This document shows, piece by piece, positions 44,527 through 57,009 of a DNA stretch of 64,000 nucleotides; within the stretch, counting starts at the first letter, position 1; every line of letters starts with the position of its first letter. The translations under genes were made by a program, and so were the position numbers. Below the pieces are notes generated by a model. It saw only the letters and a list, made by a program, of their open reading frames with translations. It searched no databases and was not told the DNA's origin. Source of the stretch: Diphasiastrum complanatum (lineage: Eukaryota; Streptophyta; Lycopodiopsida; Lycopodiales; Lycopodiaceae); contig CM055095.1 of assembly GCA_029204225.1 (NCBI GenBank), positions 23,384,026 to 23,448,025 on the forward strand, read 5' to 3'.

Positions 44527-44803
44527 AGTGGCAGATTTTGATATTCAGTGTATAGATACTTACAATTTTTTTGTTTTGAACGAAATTCATAGCTTGCAAG
44601 CCAGAAAGGAAGTCTCTATTGAGTATCCTCATGTACAATCTTTTAGACAAGTTAGTGCTATAGTATTTGTCGTGCTGACTATTGAGGAATCCAGGCTCCA
44701 TGCCTGGGACCATAATATCCGCGGGTGTGAGTCTATCACTCTCATCCTCTTGTGGGAAGTAAGAATCAAAGACACGTTTGGTTTCGGGCTCCATAAACTT
44801 CAA
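44498..44803 (-). other. Open frame of doubtful coding value
   Basis: 101-codon minus frame (MKFMEPETKRVFDSYFPQED..., GFLNSQHDKYYSTNLSKRLY). It overlaps the end of the preceding plus frame by 29 bases, and its only match in the window is absent because copy I is deleted here. The residue make-up is protein-like, but nothing supports it further. Confidence 0.3.
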
Positions 44804-44809
44804 CCCTAA

Positions 44810-45465
44810 CTACCCATTGTTGATTAGAAAAGGAAATTATGGGCATTTAGATTATTATAAGACGGGAATCCCAAATATGTAGTTTGCAACCCATTTATTG
44901 CTTACTTGAGATCTTCCAATCTCATTTGTGGAGATCTTTAACCTCTAACCCCAGCCATTCGGTCACCCATCGTTCATGATCTAGTGATGTTGTACGCATT
45001 TCTACCTTGCTTGTCTATCACTGCTCGGAGTGTGCCTTATCACATTTTAGCCCTACGGTGCTTAATTGAGGATACATCTCTTAGCTTTGGGGAAGTATTC
45101 TCAAAGCCTATGCAAATGGTTCAGATGAAGATTAGGCGGCTATTCAGAACCTAACCCTATTTTATCTCACTCGTTAAGTGAATCTCAACTTATTTATGAG
45201 TCATGCTTGTACGTCTCATAGGTATATCAAAAGCCAGAGCTTACACGCATGATGTCTTGTCCATTTCAGAGTTCCGTAGGCTATTTGAAAATTGCCTGTT
45301 GACCGTTAGGAATTTGCCTTGCCGATTGCCATTAAAAGTGCCTGTGATCATGAAAGGCCTTATTTTCAACTGCATACTCAATGGAGCTTGAGCTGTAATT
45401 GTGATATAGACCGACTTCCGTTAGCATTTCCTTAGATTGCCAGTCCATTTGGGGATCTTTTTATA
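44810..45465. other. Unassigned spacer
   Basis: No recognised gene. This lies in the 1.3 kb missing from copy I. Confidence 0.4.
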
Positions 45466-45469
45466 ATCC

Positions 45470-46601
45470 TTGAATGATCAATTCAAACTAGTATCAAATG
45501 TTTTGTATCTACCTAGGTTCTCTACAAATCTATTATCAGCAAATAGAATCACCGATTTAGGTCATAAGGTAGAGTTCGAGTCTGATCAATCCCAAATTAT
45601 TGATAGGACAAGTAAGGTCCTTACACTCAGTAAGAGGCATGGATACTTATATAGAATGGCACATTGTTATTTTGATAATAGTCAAGCCTTGAAAACCTCT
45701 ATTTTTGTTTATAAAGCATTACTATGGAATCATTTATTAGGACACTTGAATCATACATATGTTTCATACATTTCTAAACAATCACTAGCACTTGATCTCA
45801 ACTATTCATCCAACAAAGTTGACCTCCCTATCTATCATAGCTACATCCTTGGAAAGCAGTCTAGGATTCCCTTCAGATCGAGTCATAGGCATGCAACAAA
45901 AGATTGCTAGATGTTGTTCACTCAGATAAATGTGATCCAATGCAAACTTTGTTGTTGCTTGATGCAAAGTACTTTATTACCTTCATTGACGAATATTTGA
46001 GAAGAACAACTGCTTATTTCATTAAGCAGAAATCGGAGGCTTTCAGAATATTTCAACAATTCAAATAGCATGCAGAAAATCAAACTAGTAAAAGAATCGA
46101 CAAACTCAATCTTCTCAGTGGTTATTCAGATGCAAGTTGGGCAGGAGATGTACACACTCATAAATCCACTTTCAGATTTACATTCTTCCACAACAATGGT
46201 CCTATTTCATGGAACAGTCACAAGCAAACTTTGATAGCTCTATCTTCCACTGAATCAGAGTATATCGCAGCCTCTCAAGCTACAAAGGAAGTAGTTTGGC
46301 TGAGAAACTTACTTTCAGATACTAGTCTGAATCAATATGCACCAACAACACTATTTTGTGATAATCAAAGTGCCACTACTTTTTATTAGCCAATCCTAGA
46401 TTTCATTCTAGGAGTAAGCACATCAAAATTAACTATCACTATATTAGAAGCAAAGTTCCGGACAAAGAGGTTGACTTGCAGTAATATTGAACGCAAGATA
46501 TGACAGCAAATTTTTTCAATTAAGCTTGGATGCACACACAAAATTTTGTGTAGAACTAAGTTTGAAGGTTAAAGCATTCATGGACTCAGACTAAGAGGGA
46601 G
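45470..46601 (+). pseudogene. Ty1/copia pre-integrase to RNase H remnant
   Basis: In order: NVLYLPRFSTNLLSANRIT, LWNHLLGHLNHTYVS, HSYILGKQSRIPFRSSHRH, and a decayed integrase start (45,900-46,070). The pol middle is missing. RNase H follows: SDASWAGDVHTHKST, FFHNNGPISWNSHKQTLIAL, SSTESEYIAASQATKEVVWL, LFCDNQSATTF, and HIKINYHYIRSK. Asp, Glu and Asp of the RNase H site are visible in SDASW, STESEY and CDNQ. It ends in a polypurine tract (aagagggag) at 46,601. Confidence 0.88.
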
Positions 46602-46967
46602 TGTTAGATTATTCTCCTAATTATTCTACTAACCGAACAATCAATCTTTAATCTTCATCCATTCTATTATCCAGTTCTATAGTTTTATGCATGTTTCTAC
46701 AGAGTCTGCAAAATTATTTGGGTATCGCTCACAAGTGGCTTTGACAATCTTTATCGGACATCATCCGACATATCGACATCCCTAACAAAAGTCGAAGACT
46801 TCAGCCACTTCAGCCATGTGGAATGAAAGACAATTAATGTTCCACTTGAATTGAAGCTATAGACTTGCCCTAACTGATTTTCAAGCAAATTTTTGGGAAG
46901 TCCTGACTAGATGGATGCCAACTCAGTATATTAATCTTGCTGGTATAGTACGACATATACTAATTTT
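46602..46967 (+). mobile_element. Copia 3' LTR start and adjoining LTR sequence
   Basis: TGTTAGATTATTCTCC follows the polypurine tract exactly as in plant copia elements. The LTR's right edge is not clear. A CGTCGGA-like cluster lies at 46,757-46,790, and a tRNA-Asp PBS at 46,968, so a second LTR (probably gypsy) must end just before it. Confidence 0.55.
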
Positions 46968-46985
46968 TGGTGCCGTTGTCGGGGA
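46968..46985 (+). promoter_or_regulatory. tRNA-Asp-type primer-binding site
   Basis: TGGTGCCGTTGTCGGGGA differs from the classical plant retrotransposon PBS (complement of tRNA-Asp 3' end) at two positions. Both are C to T at CpG. This type of PBS is typical of Ty3/gypsy Athila/Tat-like elements. Confidence 0.75.
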
Positions 46986-47037
46986 TAGCATAGGAAAGTT
47001 ATAAGAAAACTGACACATCCATCTCCATTTCTAGTGT

Positions 47038-47560
47038 ATGTCAGATAGAGAATCCCGATTAGAACAATATTGTAAGCTTAGAGAGGGATTTTTACGAAGA
47101 CAGAGTGAGAGTGCGAGTCAAAGAAATCTCAACGAGATCACTGCCCAGTTACTTGAACTCCTAATTAGCTTCGGTATGGAGGGTCCTGCTGCACGTTTCA
47201 CTTCTATTTCAAAAATTAAGTACGATTATTTTAAAGGGACTACTTCAGATGATGCAAATAGCTCTCTCTAGAAAGTCATTTTTCGCTCTCTAGAATTTAT
47301 TGATTCCCAGGCTTCCTTTAATCATGCCTAGATCGTGTGAGGTGATTGCACATCAATTTGAGCTCTTTGGACTTCGCTAGAACCGATCAAAGATTTTCAG
47401 CCATAGGAACTTTGCATCGGCTAGATTCTGGTCACAGTGGCGCCAGGAGCAGCAGTGGCGCCGCTGGCGCTGCTGGTGCCGGGGACAATGCTGGCGCTAG
47501 TGGCGGCAAAAGTAAAGCTTGTAAAGGTACCTTTACAACATCCACCCCACCTTTATAAAA
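47038..47560 (+). pseudogene. Gag-like fragment after tRNA-Asp PBS
   Basis: It starts 53 bases after the PBS: MSDRESRLEQYCKLREGFLR, ...SQRNLNEITAQLLELLISFG, stop at 47,271. A second frame (47,346-47,558) has a Gly/Ala/Ser-rich stretch (SGARSSSGAAGAAGAGDNAG) encoded by a GC-rich patch at 47,431-47,510. The position right after a PBS suggests gag of a gypsy element; no Cys-His knuckle is visible. Truncated at about 47,600. Confidence 0.45.
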
Positions 47561-47599
47561 TCTGATGTCCTCATCAAATGTCAGATTAAAGTAAAGGTG

Positions 47600-47870
47600 T
47601 CTCCCATATAAAATTAACTATACATTTAAGCTACTTGGCACAATACTCAATTTACTGGCCACTTTTTATTAACATTGTAGCTGGCTCACCACAAGTCGGA
47701 GGCACAGCTCTTTGTATAAAAAAGAAATTACATAACTTGAAAATATCACTTTGTCTGGGAAGAATGTAGATTTTATATCGCTTATGTAAAACCCAAGAAC
47801 CTTATTAACTGGTGATAGACATAGTTTGACTTCAATCCCATTTTTTTGGAGATAATGTCGGTGAAGATAG
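47600..47870. other. Unassigned sequence between nested elements
   Basis: No partner in the window (lost from copy I). A minus-strand open frame (47,669-47,923) overlaps but shows no motif. Confidence 0.35.
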
Positions 47871-47874
47871 ATGT

Positions 47875-48250
47875 ACGGCTTCATGTTCCAAGAAAGCATG
47901 TGAGTTAATGAAATCACCACCACAAGCTATGACAAAATCAAGTGTTTCATCATAGTCAATCCCCTTGAATTGAGCATATCCCTTGGCAACTAGTCTTGTT
48001 TTATAATTGTTCACACTACCATCTTGATTAAGCTTGATCTTAAAGACCCATTTGCAAATAGTAACATTTTGTATCTTTGATGGAGGATCAATAATTTTAC
48101 AAGTATCTCAAACAATGCATCATATACTCACTTTCATTGCATCAAATCACTCTTTTGTTGCTACAGTTTCATTCACACTTGAAGGAACATCATCAAACTT
48201 AAGGTAGTAATAAGGGCAATAAACATTAAACAATCATCAACTTGTAATTG
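47875..48250 (-). pseudogene. Ty1/copia RT N-terminal fragment (minus)
   Basis: Partner of 4,388-4,740: [20 protein letters not shown], preceded by [11 protein letters not shown] and a decayed KWVFK block. After ETLDFV it departs from RT. Only ~40 bases separate it from the PBS at 48,291, so gag, protease and integrase are missing: a large internal deletion. Confidence 0.78.
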
Positions 48251-48290
48251 TTTCTCTCTTCCTTGTATTTGAGCCTTAATGGTTGCATTT

Positions 48291-48304
48291 GGGCTCTGAT
48301 ACCA
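48291..48304 (-). promoter_or_regulatory. tRNA-Met primer-binding site
   Basis: Minus strand TGGTATCAGAGCCC, a perfect plant copia PBS. It abuts an LTR end at 48,305 (reads ...TTTTAACA on the minus strand). Copy I has lost this junction. Confidence 0.85.
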
Positions 48305-48820
48305 TGTTAAAATCAGAGGTTATGAATGTCATTTGGATATTGAAACATTGAAAAAGCATCAAAGGTTTCACTTATATCTAATAGATAGAAAACTAGCACA
48401 CAATTCAACCTATTTTGCATCTAATTGGCAAGAGCTTTTGAACACCACAATAGAGCTAGAAATAATTGATCTTCACATCATGTCACACACGTGGAAAGTA
48501 TAGTACTTTGTTCAGATTCTATTCATTAGACACAAAAAATATCGCAGTTATCATTCATCAATTCCTCATTAAAGAGGAAACTTGCCAAAATCACCATCTC
48601 TTGATAATCTCTCAAAGTATGTACAAACTGAGCTCTCAATCCATATCAAATAATCTTGGATATGAGATTAGGTAGAGTGCCATTAGGGTAGACTCTAAAC
48701 TTCTGACTATCAAAGCCTTAGATCATGCATAATTACCCTCTTGGTAGCTGGAGTCAACTGTCTTACAAAAGTAGGTGGCCGACCTCATCAAATATCCCAA
48801 TCATCTAGGAACATCATGAT
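48305..48820 (-). mobile_element. Minus-strand copia LTR and flank
   Basis: The LTR begins (its 3' end) at 48,305. Its distal edge was not identified; from 48,398 the sequence is shared with 4,777 onwards in copy I, so part of what follows is LTR retained in both. Confidence 0.45.
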
Positions 48821-49015
48821 ATAATTCACTTTAGAAAAATATTTATTTAGCTAATTCCATTTTATTATAAACATGCAAAAAAAAAAAAAAACCTCATGAT
48901 AATATAATTCACTTTAGAAAAAATATATATATAACCTCATCATAATATAATTCACTTTAGAAATATTTTTATTTAACTAATTTTATGTCATTATCAACAT
49001 GCAAAAAAAAAAAAA
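48821..49015. repeat. Short tandem repeats with A-runs
   Basis: Partner of 5,165-5,373, with shorter A-runs (12-14). Confidence 0.55.
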
Positions 49016-49395
49016 TTGTGTGGATAATCCACGCAGAAGATATCTATGCGTGGATATCTTTAACATCCGGTCCGGTCCTGTGAAGTTGTTCTACAAACTG
49101 AAATCTGCATGGATAATCCACACATGGATTATCCATGTGAAACCTACCTTCCAGCACCGCCAAGCTTCCCTCGCAAACAGTTGCCGGAATTTTCAAAATT
49201 CAATTTGGCATGGATAATCCACGGGCATAAACTTTTTGGTGCCATGTCAGAAAAACACCGGTGGACTGGCCAGAGGCATGTTCAAAAACTCTTTGGCATG
49301 GATAATCCACGAGTGGATGTTCCACGCAAACAAAATTTCGGACAATCGACTAAGTGTCGAGTGTCGCGTAGATAGTCTACGTGGATAAACACAAA
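49016..49395. repeat. Palindrome cluster, decayed copy
   Basis: The dyads of 5,374-5,745 are present, but several CG steps are now TG or CA. The 30-base palindrome at 49,105-49,134 has lost its perfect symmetry, and the ATATCCAC arm has become ATATCTAT. Confidence 0.8.
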
Positions 49396-49429
49396 GTTTT
49401 CTGGTTGTGACATCCTCTAAACAGGGGTT

Positions 49430-50340
49430 TCGATGGTGTGCAAATACAAGAGACAATTGGGGATGAGTCAACTATCCCTAATGTATAGAAAATAATAGAT
49501 AGACACATAGCATACATATTAAAAAATAGACACTTTTACAAATTTGTTGATGCCCAATGTGGGCTCTCCTTTATTGGAATAAATAGCTTATACATGTTAT
49601 TCTCAGAAGCTACCTCACATTCTCAAAAAAATTAAACATGGTAGAAAATCTACGATTATATTTAGATCTAGATTCAAATGAGTGTCGAGATGATGCATAT
49701 CAAATGATTTAGAGTTAAATGTGTTAATTAAAATACCCAAACCTTGTGGCTATGTCATATTTCAGAATCACAATTCTAACAATGAATCCATGTCAAATTT
49801 GTTTCCATTTAACATAGAGCATACCTAATATCATTCTATTTCAATCTTGTTAGAGTTAAATGCGTTACTTAAATTACCTAAACCTTGTGGTTATGTCTTA
49901 TTTCATAATGTCACCTCCCTATGTACTGCGTGTAGGGTTTTCCTATCAAGAAAAGTTATAACCTTGTCTTTAATGGGAGAAAAGTAAGGGCTACCACCTT
50001 CTTAGAATTGGGAATTTTAATTACTATTAAACTAGAATCGAAGGCTAGCCTCATAGAATGATAGCCATTCAAAAGTCACATATTGAAAATGAAGAGCTAT
50101 AATAAACCAAAACAAAACAATAGATATGCTAGTTATACACATATCACAATGGTTTTTCTTACTCTACAAAATTTTGGCACTGTTAATTCATATATGTTCT
50201 AGTATTTATCGCTCATTGAGTAAGGAGATGAAAATTGTTTAAGATATGATAACTTAAGTGAGTGTGAATATGCTCACAAATGATAATTGGGAGTTGGATT
50301 GGAAACCCTCTATTAACTATGAAGGTATGGTTTGGTTGAT
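49430..50340 (+). repeat. Repeat R-A (segment A, copy II)
   Basis: Colinear with 5,770-6,680. The LRLYLDLDSNECRDDAY coding tail lies at 49,640-49,700 and the two ~141-base units near 49,712 and 49,855. Confidence 0.75.
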
Positions 50341-51012
50341 AGAACGTGTATGGGATCGCTAGTTAGAATAGAGTTTGAGACATGTACAGCCATCCTCGTA
50401 GTAGCACGATATTGGAAGTGCTACACTCTGTTAAGTTATTCCCTCCCCTATGTTGATCTTATGATGAGGAAAAAGCCTAACAATGAAACATAACTAATAC
50501 ATAACACATAAGTCAAGATCCTACAAATTAAAGTAGCATGATTAAATCAAGATCCTACAAATTAGAGTAGCATGAACTAGTAAGCATGAAACATAAATCA
50601 GGATACTACGAATTAGGGTAGCATGAACTAGTAACCATGAAACATAAACAAATGGCATCATAATTACATGCACATACACACACACACACCCACACCCTAA
50701 ACCCTAAACCTCAAACACACAAGAAGAGAAAACAAAAAGAGAACATAGCAGAGTGCTAATCAAAACATCCGAACCATACGATTATATCTTATTCCAGAAT
50801 ATTACCACATGCTCCATCCCTGCGGCGTTTGGGCTTTCTTGTAAAACTTATCACCCAACAAGAAACATTTGAACCACGCTTTTAATGGAAGAAAACAAGG
50901 GCTCCACACCTACCTAGAATTGGGAGTGTTGGTTACCTTTAACTCTTTCATGATCTCTCTCTCTCTCTCTCTCTCCCTATCCCTCGCTCTTTATTTCTAA
51001 GCATGAAACATA
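50341..51012 (+). repeat. Single ~0.5-kb unit with short (CT)n
   Basis: Equivalent of 6,700-7,409. The (CT)n is only about 23 bases (50,953-50,975). Just after 'aagcatgaaacat' the sequence switches to gene 1, marking the deletion of the CACTA-bearing block. Confidence 0.75.
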
Positions 51013-52075
<1,063 letters not shown>

Positions 52076-52089
52076 TGCCACATCATATT

Positions 52090-53265
52090 TAAGTTGCCGA
52101 AGTCCATGTATAATAAATGATGGGAGTTCATGGTTCGGTTTGTTTGCTTTTAAGAAGAATTATCCATCCTTGGCTTTTGTAACATTGGCCTTATAATGGA
52201 TGTACAATGTATAAAAAGTAATGCTTGTATATAGTAGCAACTAATGAAAGAATACAAAAGGTAATCAAATAAAGTTACAAGAGGCCCTGCTCCAGATTGC
52301 AAAACAAAAATAAGAAAGGCAATCAAAGAAGATCACGAGAGTCTCTACATTAGACAAGATTTTAGTGCCATGTTGTGCTGAAACTACAAATCAGATGATA
52401 TAAAACTTTGAAAAGAAATAAAGTATCTCTAAGAATTCATTCATAGTTGCTGGTTTTGTGCATGTTATTTTTAAATTATAAGAAGCTAGAACATGTGGTA
52501 GGGTTTGTAAGCTTACGAGAAAGTCTTCATGATGTGCTTAGTGGTGTATATAGCTACTACATAGCAATTGTGTTTGGAACTCTTATTTGAGGACGTGATA
52601 TATTAGTGTATTAGTAGCAAGAACTTTGTGCTTGTTGTTTTGTAACAAGGGTTGTTAAATTGGGCATTGGCAATGTTGGGTATGGTTGTTTTTGTAAAAA
52701 TTTAGGATCCAAAGAATAGTTGCATAAAAAATCACTTCCTTTTATGTTAGGCAATTTCTACACTTTTACAAAATGAAATAGAACCAAAACCTAATTAACA
52801 CCTACTTGAGTCTCCCAATAATGAACACATGCTTAGATTTGATCCCAAACCTCTATAAACATGTCATACTATATTGAAAAGCATTTAATGCATCATCAAT
52901 ATAGATATCTACCAAAGATAACCAAAAACATGAAGATTGTATTACTCCTGAATCTTTCACAAATTGAAACCTAGCATCATGGTAGGGGATGTCTTGTCGC
53001 TAGAGACGATTGGCTTCCGCAAGAAAGTGCTAGCCCCATCCCTCCCCTCCCCTTTTTTTCTTTTAATGTTCATAGTGTTTTTCTTTTTTTATCTTCCTCT
53101 TTTCCCAATGTTGCTTTAAAAACAACTTGACTCAAATTTGTTGGGCACGGTCCAAATGGAGGATACCAACAATTCCTCTGGTCGCACATTCTTTGAACAT
53201 GGTTTTCGATGGTGTGCAAATGCAAGAGACAATTGGGGATGAGTCAACTATCCCTAATGTATAGA
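52090..53265 (+). repeat. Repeat R3 and C/T-rich tail
   Basis: Colinear with 12,690-13,815. It keeps 'gtaacaagggttgttaaatt', which 12,690-13,560 lacks. Non-coding. Confidence 0.75.
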
Positions 53266-53272
53266 GCTAGGA

Positions 53273-53569
53273 ATGAATCAATTGGTCACAACATTGTCTA
53301 GAACATCCCGCCCAGGCCATCAGTTGAAAGACATAGACCTTGGGAGACGACAACTAGCAAACAAGGTGCCTCGGTCCCCTGAGCACTATGAGAAAACTAT
53401 TCAAGCACTCATTTTGATCAATGCAAAAAACATTCAGGCTGTGAATTGCTACATGCTACCTATCTTTGGCATATGCCAATGCATCACTAAACTTAGATCC
53501 ATATATGACGAACTACCTTATGGATGGAAGCACCCAGACCAGAAAGAGCCCGAGGAACTACCACCTTGA
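53273..53569 (+). pseudogene. Unrecognised 98-codon frame
   Basis: MNQLVTTLSRTSRPGHQLKD..., RRQLANKVPRSPEHYEKTIQ, ...MLPIFGICQCITKLRSIYDE. A related frame lies on the minus strand at 57,628-57,897, where it directly precedes copia integrase sequence. A transposon origin is therefore likely, but no domain fits. Confidence 0.35.
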
Positions 53570-53752
53570 TCTTTGAATACCACAGACTTGAATTCCATAC
53601 TTATGTAGATCTCCTATTACTTCCCCTAACTCACCGGCTAGCAAACGTATGTGTGGCGCTGCCTCAACCTCCACAAGTCCTCCTACCAACCGACAACGCA
53701 CCGCACCATCATGTCCTGCATCTGCATCTTTTGCTTCCGCTGCCACATCCAT
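53558..53752 (-). CDS. Gene 2: unrecognised 64-codon GC-rich frame
   Basis: ATG at 53,752, MDVAAEAKDADAGHDGAVRC, then VGGLVEVEAAPHIRLLAGEL and GEVIGDLHKYGIQVCGIQRS, stop at 53,558. The stretch is more GC-rich than the neighbourhood, including many GCG/GCC codons, which suggests a different origin. It is preceded by a (GA)75 leader and the R2 TATA block, so it is positioned like a gene 5' end. The 64-codon product is probably a truncated first exon. No family recognised; a one-base frameshift breaks the copy at 14,302. Confidence 0.45.
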   Translation of the reverse strand: MDVAAEAKDADAGHDGAVRCRLVGGLVEVEAAPHIRLLAGELGEVIGDLHKYGIQVCGIQRSRW

Positions 53753-53757
53753 TGTAT

Positions 53758-53928
<171 letters not shown>

Positions 53929-53933
53929 GTTTT

Positions 53934-53941
53934 TATTTATA
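53934..53941 (-). promoter_or_regulatory. Candidate TATA box, R2 promoter (copy II, B)
   Basis: TATAAATA on the minus strand in the same 'gcacaag' context as the other R2 promoters. The predicted start would fall inside the (GA)n tract. Confidence 0.45.
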
Positions 53942-53959
53942 CTTGTGCGGGTGGTTGTT

Positions 53960-54530
53960 GAATTTAGTCCCCGCAACCCTAAAAGTAAAAGCAAAGAACC
54001 GGGAACATTTAAATTTTAAAAATTTTGTCAATTCAAAAGGTTTGCCACGTTGATATTGCTTCGTGGGTTCAATGTGGTGCAAAATTCAGTTCAACAATAA
54101 CAATTACATTACCTTTTTGCAACAATTGAAGTCCGTTGAAAAGCCACATATTGGAATCCTTTCTTCTTCTTTATTATGTGGCTCATGTGGATATCTACAA
54201 TCTAGCTTTTCAACATGATCTTCCCACTCTTAGATGTCTACTTCCACTAGTGTAGCCTTTTATGATTCCTTTTAAAACCTTTGGTGTAAAATCGACAATT
54301 ACTTTTTCAAAATACTCTCACATAGCAAATTTATTCCTTCACTTAGCTTATTGTTGGTTGCATGTCCAATTCTTCCACTCTTGCAACTCTCCTATGACTT
54401 GTTTGTCATTACCCTTTGTACTCTGGGTGATGTTGCTATTGGTGATCCCTCTCGACAATAACTCCTTCGTTGTTCTTCCATCACATAAGGGGCTATTGCA
54501 TCTCCCGTAGCTCAAGAGAAGGAGCAAGGT
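53960..54530 (+). repeat. Repeat R2
   Basis: Direct copy; the hydrophobic frame is 82 codons here (54,262-54,510) and stops early relative to segment C. Confidence 0.75.
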
Positions 54531-55288
54531 TACAAATGACCATGCATTTGGAAAAAAGTTAATGCCCTTTGCTTTAATAGTTGAATTTGTATAAGAGGGA
54601 TAAGAATGAAAGGGCTTTGGCTATGAAACATTAGATCACCAACAAGGTAGGGAGCTTGTTTCATGTGAAAAACTTGAGACTTTGCCAGATCAATGCACGA
54701 TAGAATGGATACATGAGACACATCAAAAACGATAGGAAGGACACCATATAAAAAATACAAAATGAGATTTCACAAGTGGGTGCATGAAGGTAATATTCTA
54801 TGATGAATGAGTGAATTAATTTGTTCTAGTACATTCAAACACATTGATTTTGTTCTAGTGTATATGCATGTACTATTTATTTATTTTAAACTGTATGATA
54901 TGTGCTTCCCATAAAATAGTATTGAGTGTGTATTGTCATATTGGCATATGCTTGACATCAACATATTGAATGGATTGCACTTGATATTGGATAATGGAAA
55001 CTCTTCACACACAAAGCGAAAGTAGTGCATGAGACTAGAATCCAATTGTGGAAATCCCAATTGTGTAGGTACTATTGAGTGTTTATGACATGGTAACGTG
55101 TATCTTACACTTTAAGACTCTACCACACAAAAAAATAGGTAACGTGTATCTTACACTTTAAGACTCTACCACACAAAATCATCAAAAATTACTATAAACT
55201 TATTAGAACCGATCAATCACTTACAAATGGTTACAAATAGTTGAAATAACTTCTTGAAGAAATAGCAAAGCAATTGAATTAGACTCGA
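54531..55288 (+). other. Spacer, end of segment B
   Basis: Partner of 14,971-15,667. A ~45-base block ('ggtaacgtgtatcttacac' onward, 55,093-55,180) is tandemly duplicated here only. No gene. Confidence 0.6.
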
Positions 55289-56280
55289 TTTTTATACAAC
55301 AAATATTTCAATCAAAAAACACCATAACATTTTTTGCTCATATAGTTGACACCACAATTAAGTGCTTTCTATTTGATAAATGTGAACAAGCATGTCTGCT
55401 TACAATCATTTATCTTGATGTTGTGTTGACATCTTACACCTAAAATATATTATATTTCATCTCATACTAATGTCAAGTTACCTATAAATGATCAAAAACA
55501 ATCTGGAAATTCTTTAAAAAATTTGATTTAACAATATCAATGATTTGTATAGAACTATATTTGAACTAGATAACCTTCTAATGTTTGATGATTATATTGA
55601 TTCTTTTTCTAATGCATAAGCCAACATCAGTGACATATATAATGCTTAGACATGTGACACTTATGTTAAGTTCTTTCTCTAAATACAAAAAATGACCACA
55701 TAATTATATAAAAAGCTTGATCAAAATTTGAGATTTAAAAGAAGTTGCAATATGCATTAAATTTTAACTGAAAAAGTTTAAGAGTAGTTCTCACAAGCAG
55801 TATAATTCTATCTCAGGAACATACCTACAACTTTGAAGTACTTGAAGATGGTTATAAAAAATGTTAATCATGCAAGTGGATACTTTAAGAGGCATAGAAT
55901 TAAAGATTGTAGTAATCAAGGCAATAGCACTATCCAAGTATGGTGATAAAATGGTGTGATATGATAAAGATATGCTTAGACAAGGAGGTAATATGCCTTG
56001 AATCTTTAGAACCAAATTTGTTAGAAATTATTTTGATAGGAGATGGTCTCGCCAAAAATGCCCTATCAAGGGAAGGGCCCTCACTACCCCTACATGAGAA
56101 CATGGATCACAATCATGAGGTCCTCTCTATAGTCCTTGATTTCCCAAACTCCCAAAAGTCTAGCTACAAGAAGAATCATATCAATATCTAATGGTGTCAA
56201 TCTTAAGGTTTTCTTTGTTGATCAAACTTCACATAAATTATTTACTCTTGGTACAAGCATATTGTACAAGTCCTTAACAA
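55289..56280. other. Insertion block in copy II, left part
   Basis: AT-rich, not found elsewhere in the window. Short plus frames (55,940-56,191) show no motif. Possibly the interior of a retrotransposon whose copia integrase lies at 57,010-57,600. Confidence 0.4.
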
Positions 56281-56333
56281 CCCCCCCCCCCCCCCCCCCC
56301 CCCCCCCCGCTCCCCCCCCCACCCACCCACCCA
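56281..56333. repeat. Poly-C tract (28 C) with C-rich tail
   Basis: Twenty-eight consecutive C, then GCT, nine C, and ACCC repeats. The complementary strand would have G-runs capable of quadruplexes. Such a run is also a common place for sequencing or assembly error. Confidence 0.9.
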
Positions 56334-57009
56334 AAGAGGTTGTACATGAAGATATATTTTCTCTAACTCAATGTACTTGTCTAACTATCTCAAGGGCTAA
56401 ATCTGATATTCAAATATTCTCATGTGTGGTGTTGAAGATCATGAATTCAATGGATAGTCATCTCTTAATCAATAGTACTTGGCGATAAGAAAAGAGGGTG
56501 ACATTCTTTGGACATGTCTAGCTTAATTGTGGTTAAATTGATATTATCAATAAACAAAGAAAGTGGTTTAGTTGGATGCAAACATGGTCAGAATGTCAAA
56601 TGTTGTTATTTTATTTAGTATATTCTAATTTCACTAATTTCATTCATCCCATAAATCATTTTTTTTCCTTATATATGTTAATTAGATCAATTGGAAAATG
56701 TCACTAGGGAGGGACAAGAATTTAAAGTCAAACTATGTCATATGAATATTAAGATGATTATACTGTCAACATTTTTCTATCAATGGGGTAGATAGAGAAT
56801 TGTTTTTTATTGATACAAGAGTTAGTTTAGATGATTGTACAGATTTTCATCATGCCCGAACAAGGGCTTTGTACCACTACTCTTTCTCCAACCGATAAAT
56901 CCCTCATCATCTTGACTACTTACAATATAGATAATAATTTTTTTTTTCATATTAATGGACATATCAGATCTTTTTACAGAGCTTGATACTCAAGATCCAT
57001 TCCTTAGAT
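56334..57009. other. Insertion block in copy II, middle part
   Basis: AT-rich, no convincing gene and no partner in the window. Confidence 0.4.

Noticed and set aside
53480-53530. 'DELPYGW' resembling the start of a WW domain
   Set aside because: The second Trp, the Tyr-Tyr pair and the Pro of a WW domain are missing, and the frame is a repeat fragment linked to copia sequence.
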